From: Acidobacteriota bacterium
GTDB taxonomy: Bacteria; Acidobacteriota; Terriglobia; Terriglobales; Acidobacteriaceae
NCBI GenBank assembly: GCA_003224905.1
Contig: QIAA01000042.1
Coordinates: 1-64,000 of the forward strand
Length of the DNA: 64,000 nt
Reading direction: 5' to 3'
Shown: in pieces, positions 18,173-27,073 of the stretch
Layout of the letters: each line of letters opens with the position of its first letter
How positions within the stretch are numbered: position 1 is the first letter of the stretch
Program-made: the position numbers and the translations under genes
The notes under the pieces: model-generated
What the model saw: only the letters and a program-made list of their open reading frames with translations
Database searches by the model: none
Told to the model about the DNA's origin: nothing

Positions 18173-19261
18173 GTGCTGGTCTCAGATTTCAATTATTTCC
18201 TTCCCTCCGAGTTAATAGCCAACGAACCGCTTCTGGATCGTGCTAGTTCAAGAATGTTGCATTTACGCCGTAACTCGGGAGCTTTGCAGGATCGCCCATT
18301 CCAGGATTTCCCTGACTTGCTGCGGCCGAATGATCTGGTTGTGTTCAATAACACTAGGGTGTTCCCAGCGCGGCTGTTCGGCAGGCGAAGTGGAGTAAAG
18401 GCACAACCTCTCAGCCCCGGGAATGCCGCTTCACGTCGGTTTTTGAAGGGAAATATTGAGGTTCTACTCACTCGGCAGATTTCTTGTCATCCATACGAAT
18501 GGGAGTGCCTGGTGCGTCCAGGCAGAAAGATTGGAATCGGTGAACAGTTGTTCTTTGGCGACGCAGATGAATTGCAAGCGGAAGTAGTGGCTCGCAGGAC
18601 ATTCGGGGAGAGAACAATTTGTTTTGCTCCCGTGACTGACTTCTTCGGAGTGCTTGATCGGCTCGGGCATGTGCCCTTGCCGCCTTATATCAAGAGACCC
18701 GACCGCGCCGAAGATCGAGAGCGTTACCAAACCGTTTATGCCCGCGAACGCGGGTCAGTTGCCGCTCCCACTGCCGGCCTTCACTTCAGCACTGAGATCC
18801 TCGCTCGCATGCAGAAGAGTGGCATTGAGATGGTAGACATCACGCTCCATGTGGGTCTTGACACCTTTCAGCAGGTACGCGTTAAGAATGTTGAAGAGCA
18901 TCGATTACACGGCGAATCCTATCTCATTTCAGAAGAAGCGGCGGCCCGGATTAATTGTGCGCTGGATGGGCGAAGGCGCGTCATAGCGATTGGCACCACG
19001 ACGGTCCGCACCCTGGAAAATTCGTCGCGAAGTTCGGGACGAGTACAGGCGGGCAGCGTCGAAGCCGAGATCTTCATTTACCCGGGGCACAAATTTCAGA
19101 TCGTCGGCGCGCTGCTCACTAACTTTCATCTGCCGCAATCCACTCTGCTGATGCTGGTCAGCGCATTTGCCGGCAAAGACACGTTGTTCCAAGCATACCA
19201 CCATGCGGTGAAACAAAGATACCGCTTCTATTCCTATGGGGACTGCATGTTTATCGAATGA
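18173..19261 (+). CDS. queA: tRNA preQ1(34) S-adenosylmethionine ribosyltransferase-isomerase
   Basis: QueA transfers and isomerises the ribosyl group of SAM onto preQ1 in tRNA to form epoxyqueuosine. The 362-residue protein shows [56 protein letters not shown] region and [17 protein letters not shown], all family signatures. It starts GTG at 18173; a perfect TATAAT (18159-18164) ends only eight bases earlier, so the mRNA may be leaderless. No other queuosine genes are nearby. Confidence 0.95.
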   Translation: MLVSDFNYFLPSELIANEPLLDRASSRMLHLRRNSGALQDRPFQDFPDLLRPNDLVVFNNTRVFPARLFGRRSGVKAQPLSPGNAASRRFLKGNIEVLLTRQISCHPYEWECLVRPGRKIGIGEQLFFGDADELQAEVVARRTFGERTICFAPVTDFFGVLDRLGHVPLPPYIKRPDRAEDRERYQTVYARERGSVAAPTAGLHFSTEILARMQKSGIEMVDITLHVGLDTFQQVRVKNVEEHRLHGESYLISEEAAARINCALDGRRRVIAIGTTTVRTLENSSRSSGRVQAGSVEAEIFIYPGHKFQIVGALLTNFHLPQSTLLMLVSAFAGKDTLFQAYHHAVKQRYRFYSYGDCMFIE

Positions 19262-19294
19262 GACAGCGCTATACTGGGCGGCGCGGGGTGCGGA

Positions 19295-19882
19295 ATGAGT
19301 ACACAAACGATGTCCAAGAATGTCTCGATACAGGACTTTGTCGCTGCGTTGCGTCGGTTTCCTGAGTCGGCATTTAGCGGGACGGAAGAAATTCTCCGCT
19401 TTGTTGACAAGACTCCTGTTGCGCCAGATACGCTTGGCGCTTATCTGACCTGGGATCGCCAGCACTATACGCGGAATCTGATCGACAAAACGCCGCTTTA
19501 CGAGCTAGTTGCGATCTGCTGGGATGTGGGTCAGTCAAGTTCTGTACATAATCATCGCGACCAGAACTGCTGGATGGCCGTTCCCATCGGCAAGCTTCTG
19601 GTGGAGAATTATCGAGTCATTAGGCAGAATCTGGATGATGGCAAATGTCAGCTGGAACCTACCGACACTGTGGAGATGAACCCTAGTCATCCCTGCGCAG
19701 TGGACCCGCTTGAGCCCGTGCATCGTGTCGTAAACTCACGGGATTTCAACCAGCGTGCTGTGAGCCTGCACGTTTATTCGCGGCCCTTTGACACCTGCGT
19801 CGTTTATTCAGCGGAGCAGGGCACCTGTGGCGTGATCAAGCTTCACTACAACACCGAATACGGCAAAGCGAAACAACTGTAA
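19295..19882 (+). CDS. Cysteine dioxygenase (type I)
   Basis: 195-residue cupin enzyme that oxidises L-cysteine to cysteine sulfinate using a mononuclear Fe(II). Iron ligands are visible as His85 and His87 in SSVHNHRDQNCW and His159 in SLHVYSRPFD; Cys92 in the same motif is at the position that forms the Cys-Tyr cross-link in mammalian enzymes. TATACT about 20 bases upstream may be its -10 box, so it may be transcribed separately from queA, whose stop is 33 bases before. It converges on the selenoprotein gene. Confidence 0.88.
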   Translation: MSTQTMSKNVSIQDFVAALRRFPESAFSGTEEILRFVDKTPVAPDTLGAYLTWDRQHYTRNLIDKTPLYELVAICWDVGQSSSVHNHRDQNCWMAVPIGKLLVENYRVIRQNLDDGKCQLEPTDTVEMNPSHPCAVDPLEPVHRVVNSRDFNQRAVSLHVYSRPFDTCVVYSAEQGTCGVIKLHYNTEYGKAKQL

Positions 19883-20267
19883 CCCACTAAACCGCCGCCG
19901 CACCAACGGCTACGGGGTAGGCAACATCCCGCCCCAGTAGTAACCCACCGGGGGTTGAAAGCTTCGTCTCCCCTACTTAACCAGCACACCGACTGCGCCA
20001 GCGCCAACGACCAGTTGTGTTTTGAGCGACCAGGAGGTCGGACGTGTTGTCACAGTTTACATCCGCAACTTCAATGGAATTGCCTACTGCTGGTCAACGG
20101 CGAATTAAAAGGTTCCACCTTCTCCATTTCCGCAACTAAGTCATTTGTTGTCTATGCCTTATAAGCAAGTCCTTTCAATCCAAGATTTTGCACGTATCTT
20201 TCCGCTAAGCTAATGACTTCCCAAGAACACACCGGGAGCGGTATATAACAAACGCCAGCGTAGAAAC
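19883..20267. other. Convergent intergenic region, no gene seen
   Basis: 385 bases between the 3' ends of cysteine dioxygenase (plus) and the amidotransferase-like gene (minus). A 69-codon open frame (19955-20164) has no ribosome-binding site or recognisable sequence. Short inverted repeats occur (for example AACCC/GGGTT near 19945-19960) but no T-run, so no clear terminator. I see nothing functional here. Confidence 0.5.
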
Positions 20268-21038
20268 CTACTCCAGCACGCTATCGTCAAGTTTTTTTCT
20301 GGCCCAATCGGCGGCGGCTTGCACGAAGGCGAGGATGATGGGATGCGGGTTGTCCGGCTTGGAAGAGAGTTGGGGTTGGAAGAGCGTCGCTAGGAAGAAT
20401 CGATGTGTGGGGGATTCGATAGCGCGAACTTCGTTTTGCGCACCACGAGCAACCACCGGGAATCCCGCTTCCATGGCCGCATATTCGTACTCCGGATTCA
20501 CTTCATAGTTGCAGAAAAATTCCTCTTCAACGGTGTCCTTCATATAGAACGTCTGCAGGTACGAGCCGGGCCTGAGCCGAATTTCGGGAACGACACCCGA
20601 GAGTTTTGGAGCGGACCGATCGCGGTTGGGCACAGCACACGCGACCGGATAAATCACGATGTTCTTCGAGCCGGGATTGTTTTCGGCGGTGTCGGCGTCC
20701 TTGATCCCCAGTACGTTGCGCGCACACTCTACCAGAGTGTATTGAAAGCCGCCTCAAGTGGCGACGAACGGCCAGTCACGGCGGCGGGCGAACTCAATGC
20801 CTTTCAGCATTCCCTCGAAGCTCTTGTAGGGACTGCCGGGCGAGGCCCAGAGTCCATCGAAGCTTTCGAGAATCTTTTGGGCTTCGGGTTCGAGGAGCGA
20901 GGGAGTGGGAATCCAGCTGGATTCGACAGGCATGTCTAGTTTTGCCGCAGCGTGTTGAAGGGAATCATTGGTGGCGTGATGAGAGCGAAACTCAGGGTTG
21001 AAGTCGCCCAGGATGCCGATGCGCACGGGAACCGCCAC
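20268..21038 (-). CDS. CTP-synthase GATase-like protein with in-frame UGA (predicted selenoprotein)
   Basis: Read through a single TGA (20754-20756) this is a 256-residue class I glutamine-amidotransferase fold closest to the C-terminal half of CTP synthase: RIGILGDFNPEF at the start, LWASPGSPYKSFEGMLKGI before the elbow, and EYEYAAMEAGFPVVA after it. The TGA is codon 95 and falls exactly at the nucleophile position, giving FVAT-Sec-GGFQY where amidotransferases have a catalytic Cys. Both sides stay in one frame and match the same family, so recoding is far more likely than a nonsense mutation. A SECIS-like hairpin follows. The usual catalytic His-Pro-Glu is replaced (LFQPQLSS). I recall a family named 'CTP synthase C-terminal region-related (seleno)protein'. 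Start GTG 21038. Confidence 0.87.
20724..20756 (-). promoter_or_regulatory. Bacterial SECIS-like element with UGA selenocysteine codon
   Basis: On the minus strand the TGA codon (20754-20756) is followed after 13 bases by a perfect 7-bp stem ACACTCT / AGAGTGT (20724-20740) whose apical loop is GGT. Known bacterial SECIS elements are hairpins just 3' of the UGA, inside the coding region, with a GU- or GGU-containing apical loop bound by SelB; spacing here (loop about 23 bases from the UGA) is in the accepted range. Confidence 0.78.
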
Positions 21039-21102
21039 GGCAGCATTCTACCGTGCGGGGTTGAATTTGATTAGTACAGCGAATTCGGCGCTCCAGTTCC
21101 GC

Positions 21103-21885
21103 TCATTCACCAAGTCGCCGGGCCACGACGGCCAGGGTCATATGGCGAAAGAACCATTGGCCGTTTTCGAAATAAGGACGCCTGCCGCTCAGATCTTCGC
21201 GAGCGTCCCGCTCGATCAAAACGCGAACTTGTTTGGCGCGGTCCGGCGGAGTCTGGCTGTTGGCCAGCCAGCGCTCCACGTTCTGCACCGTCTCGCCAGA
21301 GTAGAACCGCTCGATTTCAAGTCCGACGGCGGTGAACAGTCCCATCATCTCGGAAGGTGAAAGCGTGCGGGTGTGGGAACGATCGCGCAAATGTTCGAAT
21401 CGGTTCTGATAATCAGCGCGTGCGCGATGTTCACTGCTCACCAAATCTTCAACGGCTACCTTCCCCTGCGGCCGGCAGACCCGCGCCATCTCGCGCAGCA
21501 CGCGCAACGGTTCTTCGACATGATGGAGCGCGAGGCGGCACACGGTCACATCAAATTCCCCATCCGCGAAAGGCAGCCGCTCGGCATCGCCGCGCTGAAA
21601 ACGGACATTCGCCAAGCCGCGCTCCTGCCGCTTCCTTTCAGCGATGGCCAGCAGCGCGTCTGTGAGATCGAGCCCGACCGCTTCACGGCAACGCTGACCA
21701 AAAGCCAGCGCCAGGTACCCGGGACCGCAAGCGACCTCGAGCACGCGCGATTCTGGCGCGGGAGCAATGGCTTCGACCAGCCGTGCGATGCGGGCCGGGT
21801 CTGCCACCGTCGGGCTCACCGCATACACTTCGGCTTGTTGCGTAAACGCTTCCTGCACTACGGCCTTGTGTGCGGAGTCAGGCAT
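21103..21885 (-). CDS. Class I SAM-dependent methyltransferase (UbiE/Methyltransf_11 type)
   Basis: 260-residue methyltransferase: SAM-binding VLEVACGPGYLALAFG (about residues 45-60), VGLDLTDALLAIAE, RGDAERLPFADGEFDVTVCR and ALHHVEEPLRVLREMARV. The small-molecule substrate is unknown. ATG 21885 is chosen over upstream in-frame codons because GAGGGA precedes it and homologous sequence starts there; the longer frame would overlap the upstream GIDE gene. It lies 64 bases before the selenoprotein gene on the same strand, possibly one operon. Confidence 0.85.
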   Translation of the reverse strand: MPDSAHKAVVQEAFTQQAEVYAVSPTVADPARIARLVEAIAPAPESRVLEVACGPGYLALAFGQRCREAVGLDLTDALLAIAERKRQERGLANVRFQRGDAERLPFADGEFDVTVCRLALHHVEEPLRVLREMARVCRPQGKVAVEDLVSSEHRARADYQNRFEHLRDRSHTRTLSPSEMMGLFTAVGLEIERFYSGETVQNVERWLANSQTPPDRAKQVRVLIERDAREDLSGRRPYFENGQWFFRHMTLAVVARRLGE

Positions 21886-21980
21886 TCCATCCCTCAATGC
21901 CAAAACGCGGCGAGAAACCCGCGTTGACGCTCCTCCTAGCTGCACCTTGTTCGTGGGCAAGAGTGTCAGTGCCAGACAGT

Positions 21981-23138
21981 CTATAGCCAGCCTAGCTGTG
22001 CCGCCAGAATGTAGAGGCTGCCGATTGCCAGCAGCGGGCCGCACCAGATCATCAGCACGGATTTCCAGCCCAGGGACTTTACTACTTCACGCTGACTTCG
22101 CCAGGAGATGAAAAAAGTGGGGTCTTTTGTGCCTTTCATCAGCACAGCGTTTGGAGTCAAATCAAATCCTTGGGCTGGGGCTGCCGCGGTGGGCTGAGCT
22201 TCCACGGTAGACACTCTTGGCGGATATTCCAGGCCGGCAGCCTCCCAGGCCGCGGGATTTGTAATGCCGGCCTTCATCATGGCAGCCGCGATCTTGCCCT
22301 GCTGTGTGAGGTCACCGGAATTCTCGGAGGTGCTGGAAGAGGAGAGGCGAATCACTTGCTTCTGAATAGTGCCATCGGCAAATCCTAAGTTAAGCGTCTT
22401 GCTGACACTTACGCCCGGCATGGATTCCATCGCGGCTGCGACTTCCGGGCTGATCGCTCCCTGTAGTTTCAGGGTTAACGTGTGCTGACCGGCGGAACTA
22501 TAGGTTGGACTTGCGCTCACGTTCAGACCGGGATTTTCTGTCAGAGTCCCCAGCACAAACAGGGCGTTTTTCGGCTTAATGCAGTATTCCTCAATTTTGA
22601 CTTTGCGATCGTCAGTGATCGCGTGACGCGCCAGGAAGCCGGAAACCGTCTGCGGAATATCCTTGCTGGTCGAGAAAAGCGAGCTGCCGTTGTATTCCTC
22701 TTTGAAGTCGCAATGGATTTCCATTTCTGCGCCTTGTGGATCGATGAGCATGCGGCCGGTGTTATCGTCGAGATAAAAGGGGACGTGCCTGCTTTCGTCT
22801 GCGAATTTCACCCATTGTCTGTTCTTGCCTTGTTGCTTCCATTGCCAGCCTACGGTGCGGGCGTAATAGCAGGGGATGGCGGTAATCGGTGCGGGCATGG
22901 TGTACGGACCCGTTGCCAGTCCACTGATCTCTACCAGGCCAAGGGATGCGCTGCGGATTTTGGACGTGGGTGTATTGAGGATGAGACGCTTGCGCTGCAA
23001 CAGCCGGAAACCGCGATAGAAGAGATATAGACCCGCACCCACGCCGACAATGGGCCAGAATAACTCTTTGCCATTCGTTGCCAGGAATAGAGAGGTCACG
23101 GTCCTCGCCCAGATACGCGAAGGGCTCGCGTCGAGCAT
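21981..23138 (-). CDS. GIDE-domain (MUL1-like) membrane protein
   Basis: 385 residues with a hydrophobic helix near the N-terminus (FWPIVGVGAGLYLFYRGFRLL) and another at the C-terminus (VLMIWCGPLLAIGSLYILAA). Between them is a GIDE-like domain (residues about 55-215: GLVEISGLATGPYTMPAPIT, PCYYARTVGWQWKQ, VPFYLDDNTGRMLIDPQGAE, ALFVLGTLTENP) as in the mitochondrial E3 ligase MUL1, but no RING finger is present. Bacterial copies are often labelled 'E3 ubiquitin ligase family' although no ubiquitination is expected. A Ser/Thr-rich linker holds the sequence between. Function unknown. Confidence 0.72.
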   Translation of the reverse strand: MLDASPSRIWARTVTSLFLATNGKELFWPIVGVGAGLYLFYRGFRLLQRKRLILNTPTSKIRSASLGLVEISGLATGPYTMPAPITAIPCYYARTVGWQWKQQGKNRQWVKFADESRHVPFYLDDNTGRMLIDPQGAEMEIHCDFKEEYNGSSLFSTSKDIPQTVSGFLARHAITDDRKVKIEEYCIKPKNALFVLGTLTENPGLNVSASPTYSSAGQHTLTLKLQGAISPEVAAAMESMPGVSVSKTLNLGFADGTIQKQVIRLSSSSTSENSGDLTQQGKIAAAMMKAGITNPAAWEAAGLEYPPRVSTVEAQPTAAAPAQGFDLTPNAVLMKGTKDPTFFISWRSQREVVKSLGWKSVLMIWCGPLLAIGSLYILAAQLGWL

Positions 23139-23249
23139 AGGCAGCAGGGAAGCAGGTCCGCAGTAGAAAAGGAGGGTTGGGGCTTACGTTGGTAATTGCT
23201 GCAAAGGGAAAACCACAGAGGACACTGAGGTGCACAAAGGAGTGTTGCG

Positions 23250-24413
23250 CTAGCGAGCGGCGACTGCGCGGTAATTCAGAATTTCTTCTACCGCGCTGAT
23301 CGCAATTTCCAACTCTTCATCGTTGTTGTAGAAATGGGGCGAGATGCGAACGCCGGCTTTGGGACGCCAGTCTACAAGTATGTCCCGCTTCAGTAATTCG
23401 CGGCAGACTTCCTGGGAATCAGGCATATCGATGGAAACTGTTCCTCCGCGCTTCTCGGGATCGCGTGGGGAATTTACGCGCCAGCCATGTTTCTCAGCCA
23501 GTTGGATGAGACGAGCTGTTTGCCTCTTCGACTTCTCGCGGATTCGATTGATTCCAACTTCGGCGATGATCTTCAAGCCGGGACCGGCGGCTTCCAAAGA
23601 CGGAATATGGGTTGTGCCATTCATAAAGCGAAAAGGCGTATCGGTGTATCGGATAGGGCCTGTCTCGAAGGCCATCGAGTCCTGATGCGCAAACCAGCCG
23701 GTAAACTTTGGTTCAAGCTTTTTCGCGAGATCGGGGCGAACGTATAAGTAAGCGACACCGGGACCGCCGCAGAGCCACTTCAGAACGCCACCGCAGGCGA
23801 AATCAACGTTCAGATCCTGGACGTCAATTGGGACGGTGCCGAGAGATTGGAAGGTATCGAGCACCACGTGAGCGCCGACTCTGTGCGCCTTTTCGATAAT
23901 CGCGTTCGCGTCGTTAATGTAGGCGCTGCGAAAGATCACGTGGGAAATGGGCACCAGCAGCGTGGTTTCGTCGATGGCATCGAGCAGGCGCTCGGTGGGG
24001 ACGGTTACGCCGTCGTCAGTCTTGACCATATGGACACGAGCGCCATAGGCGCGCTGGGCTTCCCAGAAATACATCACTGAAGGGAAATTCAGGTCGCTGT
24101 AAACCACTTTGTTGCGCTTGCCGGAAAAATCAAAGCACGAGGCTACCACGGCCTGGCACGTAGTCACGTTCTGATGAGTGGAAACGGAATTCTTGGGCGC
24201 ATTCATCAGGGCGCCGATATTGTCGCCAACTTCGATGGCCAGCATCCACCAGCGCTCTTCCCAGGCTCGCACACCCCGCGTGGCCCACATATCGGCATAC
24301 GACTGCATGGCGTCATAAACCCCGCGCGGCATCGCGCCCAGGGAATTGCTGATCAGGTAAGTGGTGCGCTCGAGGATGGGGAACTCGGAGCGGTAACGGA
24401 GCAGATCGTCCAT
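23250..24413 (-). CDS. Kynureninase-like class V aminotransferase (PLP enzyme)
   Basis: 387-residue fold-type I PLP enzyme. The N-terminus YLISNSLGAMPRGV and the PLP-lysine motif GGVLKWLCGGPGVAYLYV resemble kynureninase (known motifs GNSLG and KWLCGGPG), while PISHVIFRSAYINDANAI and VVLDTFQSLGTVPIDV are shared by class V aminotransferases and cysteine desulfurases. Kynurenine hydrolysis is plausible but not certain. It lies nine bases after the amino-acid permease stop, so the two probably form a uptake-catabolism pair. Confidence 0.82.
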   Translation of the reverse strand: MDDLLRYRSEFPILERTTYLISNSLGAMPRGVYDAMQSYADMWATRGVRAWEERWWMLAIEVGDNIGALMNAPKNSVSTHQNVTTCQAVVASCFDFSGKRNKVVYSDLNFPSVMYFWEAQRAYGARVHMVKTDDGVTVPTERLLDAIDETTLLVPISHVIFRSAYINDANAIIEKAHRVGAHVVLDTFQSLGTVPIDVQDLNVDFACGGVLKWLCGGPGVAYLYVRPDLAKKLEPKFTGWFAHQDSMAFETGPIRYTDTPFRFMNGTTHIPSLEAAGPGLKIIAEVGINRIREKSKRQTARLIQLAEKHGWRVNSPRDPEKRGGTVSIDMPDSQEVCRELLKRDILVDWRPKAGVRISPHFYNNDEELEIAISAVEEILNYRAVAAR

Positions 24414-24422
24414 AGCATCATT

Positions 24423-25772
24423 CTAATTCTTGGCCAACAGCAAAGCTCGTCGCGGGCGGATCCACCAATATGCCAGCGTCACCACGATCATGAACACAGC
24501 GCCAGAGATCAGAGCGACGCGCGAGTTGGTCTCAAATATCGAGATAATGATCAATATGAATCCCAGCGCCGATCCCCAGGCGCCCAGGGGAGAACGCAGC
24601 GGCAGGCTGGCGAGTTGTTCCGGAGAAATCCGGCGGCGGAAGCTTACGTGGGCGGCCAGCGAAACCAGCCACGAGAGCAGCATTCCGACCAGGACTACTC
24701 CGAGTATTGAGACGAACGCGGTTTTTGGCGCCCATTTCTCGAGGACGAAGGCGACCACGGTTCCGTAAGACGAGCAGAGTACCGCGAGCCGCGGCGAGCC
24801 AGCGGCATTTAATCGCCCCAGGGCCGCGGGAGCCCAGCCGGTCCGCGCCAGGGAGAACAACATCCGGGAAGAGATATACAGAGCCGCGTTCGCTCCAGAG
24901 AGCGCAGCAGTGAGGACTACGAAATTCATGATGTGGGAAGCGGCAGGAATATTTGCCAGGCGAAACACCGTCACGAAAGGACTCTCCGTGACGGCAACGC
25001 GGTTCCAGGGCATCACTCCGGCGAGCACGATGATGGCGCCCACGTAAACGAAACACAACGTCAGGAAAGTAAGAAGCACAGCGCGAGGAATCTCACGCGG
25101 GTTCCGCGACTCGCCGGTGGTGACTGCGACCATTTCAATTCCGCCAAAGGTGTAAATGGCGAAGCCGACGGCCAGCAACGGCGCCAAGGTTCCGCGAGGA
25201 AGAAATCCGCCCTGGGCTGTGTATTGCGGCGCTACGCGGCCGCTCGACAACAGAGCCGTGCCAACAAGAATAAAAGCCCCGATCGTTACCACTTTGATCA
25301 TTGCGAACCAGTATTCGAAGGCGCCGTAGCGGCCTACGCTCGCAGAGTTGATGAGCAGCAGCAGCACCGAAAGGCCGACGATCCAAACCAGTGCGGGGAC
25401 AGTGGGAAACCAGAATGCCAGGTAGCGTGCAGAGGCCACCAGTTCAGCGCCGATAGAAATGGCGATGGCAGCCCAGTAGCCCGCGCGAGAAACGAATCCT
25501 GCCCAATCATTCAAGTAGATATCGCCATAAACACCGAACGACCCTGCGGCGGGGTGGAGGCTGGACAATTCACCCAAAGCCATTGCCACGGTGAAGTTGA
25601 TGAACGCGGCCAGCAGGTAACTTAGGATGACGCCCGGCCCGGCAATTTCCATGGCGGCGGCTGATCCGAGCAGCAGGCCGGTGCCGATGGAGCCGCCGAC
25701 CGCCACCATCGCCATTTGGCCGGCGGAGAGCTGATGGCGAAGACCTTCTTCATGCGCGGTTTTCTCGGCCAT
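24423..25772 (-). CDS. Amino-acid permease (APC superfamily)
   Basis: 449-residue inner-membrane transporter with about twelve hydrophobic helices. The first helix motif AVGGSIGTGLLLGSAAAMEIAG is the substrate-binding unwound region of amino-acid/polyamine/organocation permeases, and VTTGESRNPREIPRAV is the conserved loop of the AAT subgroup. It probably imports an amino acid by proton symport. Coupling to the kynureninase-like gene hints at tryptophan, kynurenine or another aromatic substrate, but that is inference only. Confidence 0.88.
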   Translation of the reverse strand: MAEKTAHEEGLRHQLSAGQMAMVAVGGSIGTGLLLGSAAAMEIAGPGVILSYLLAAFINFTVAMALGELSSLHPAAGSFGVYGDIYLNDWAGFVSRAGYWAAIAISIGAELVASARYLAFWFPTVPALVWIVGLSVLLLLINSASVGRYGAFEYWFAMIKVVTIGAFILVGTALLSSGRVAPQYTAQGGFLPRGTLAPLLAVGFAIYTFGGIEMVAVTTGESRNPREIPRAVLLTFLTLCFVYVGAIIVLAGVMPWNRVAVTESPFVTVFRLANIPAASHIMNFVVLTAALSGANAALYISSRMLFSLARTGWAPAALGRLNAAGSPRLAVLCSSYGTVVAFVLEKWAPKTAFVSILGVVLVGMLLSWLVSLAAHVSFRRRISPEQLASLPLRSPLGAWGSALGFILIIISIFETNSRVALISGAVFMIVVTLAYWWIRPRRALLLAKN

Positions 25773-25931
25773 AGGTATCGGGCACGTATATCACACAATA
25801 CGCACTGGAGGCGTGAATGGCCAACAGCCGCAAACCAGATGCGCGACAAACAATCGATGCATTATTTTTGGTGCAAATGATGCTTCGGACCGTCGTACAA
25901 TCTGCGGCAGCCGTCTGGGGGAGTAGCGCGA

Positions 25932-26918
25932 ATGAAATCGTGGTGGAAGGTTGCGATCGGTGTTTCGTGCCTGGCTCTGATTTGCGGAACGGCGATCCTT
26001 TGGAGAGTGCACAAACAGAAAGCGATTGAACAAAAGAAAGTCGCTGAGGTTATCAGTGCTTACCGTGCACGCGCGGAGGAGGGAGACGCGGGAGCTCAGT
26101 ACCGCCTCGCCTACATGTATCACGAAGGCGAAGGAGTGCCGAGGAACTACGGCGAGGCTGTACGTTGGGCACGCAAGGCCGCCGACCAGGGGCACGCAAA
26201 GGCCCAGTCCGTGCTCGGCTACGCGTATTCCAATGGCGAAGGCGTGCCACGAGACGATGCGGAGGCGGTGCGTTGGTATCGCAAAGCGGCGGAACAAGGT
26301 TACCCATTAGCTCAGCAGGGTCTCGCCTACATGTACGCCCATGGCGAGGGAGTGCAGCAGGACGATACCCAAGCTGTCGTTTGGTACCGCAAGGCGGCTG
26401 GACAAGGCGATGCCGTAGCTCAGCAGAGTCTTGGCTACATGTGTGCTAATGGCCGAGGCGTACCGCAGAACCAGGCTGAAGCTCTTCGCTGGTACACCAA
26501 CGCTGCGGACCAGGGTAACGCGTCCGCTCAATACAGCCTCGGCATCATGTATTACTACGGTCAAGGAGTGCCGAAGAATTACGCCGAGACGGTCCGATGG
26601 TACACCAAAGCCGCAGAACGGGGTCACGTGGAAGCGCAGTTTCAACTGGGGGAAATGTACTATCACGGGCGAGGCGTGCTGCAGGACTACGCCGAGGCTG
26701 TGCGGTGGTATCGGAAAGCCGCCGACCAGGGTTATGCGATAGCTCAGTACGACCTCGGAAACATGTATGACCAAGGGAAAGGGGTGCCGCAGAACTATGG
26801 GGAAGCTCGCCGCTGGTACCGCAAAGCCGCTGATCAGGGTTACACGAATGCTCAACGCGCCCTGAGCGCACTGGATCGCCAGCAACGACGAGAGTACGAG
26901 ACCGCCCCCTTACGATAG
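25932..26918 (+). CDS. Membrane-anchored Sel1-repeat protein
   Basis: 328 residues. An N-terminal hydrophobic helix (WWKVAIGVSCLALICGTAILW) acts as signal anchor, then a short helix and seven complete 36-residue Sel1 repeats plus a partial eighth, each close to A-x-Q-G-x-x-x-A-Q-x-x-L-G-x-M-Y-x-x-G-x-G-V-P. The rest of the protein would be extracytoplasmic and form a superhelical protein-binding scaffold. GGGGGAG lies about eight bases before the ATG. The binding partner is unknown. Confidence 0.88.
   Translation: MKSWWKVAIGVSCLALICGTAILWRVHKQKAIEQKKVAEVISAYRARAEEGDAGAQYRLAYMYHEGEGVPRNYGEAVRWARKAADQGHAKAQSVLGYAYSNGEGVPRDDAEAVRWYRKAAEQGYPLAQQGLAYMYAHGEGVQQDDTQAVVWYRKAAGQGDAVAQQSLGYMCANGRGVPQNQAEALRWYTNAADQGNASAQYSLGIMYYYGQGVPKNYAETVRWYTKAAERGHVEAQFQLGEMYYHGRGVLQDYAEAVRWYRKAADQGYAIAQYDLGNMYDQGKGVPQNYGEARRWYRKAADQGYTNAQRALSALDRQQRREYETAPLR
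26073..26828 (+). repeat. Seven tandem 108-base Sel1 coding repeats
   Basis: In-frame tandem array of seven units of 108 bases (36 codons) inside the Sel1 protein, followed by a partial unit to about 26880. Units are well conserved at positions for GEGVP, EAVRWYRKAA and DQG, and diverged elsewhere, so expansion is not very recent. Confidence 0.8.
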
Positions 26919-27073
26919 CCTTTCTCTCTGGCTACAAGCGCAAATTGCTGGACGGGCTTGCAATCGTGCTCCCGTGTGACCTTCGTAACCAGCTTTGCCC
27001 TCCCTGCGTTGTCGGTGCTGCGCCCTGCCGCCTAGAATTTCAGGTGGGTTACTCCGCCAATTAACCATTTCTC

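Noticed and set aside
19955..20164. 69-codon plus-strand frame
   Set aside because: Composition does not look like protein, no ribosome-binding site, convergent intergenic region.
20754..20756. The TGA in the amidotransferase-like gene as a nonsense mutation
   Set aside because: It coincides exactly with the catalytic nucleophile codon, the frame stays intact on both sides, and a SECIS-like hairpin follows; a random stop would not show these together.
21886..22044. Longer methyltransferase start
   Set aside because: It would overlap the GIDE gene and has no similarity to methyltransferases; ATG 21885 with GAGGGA is better.
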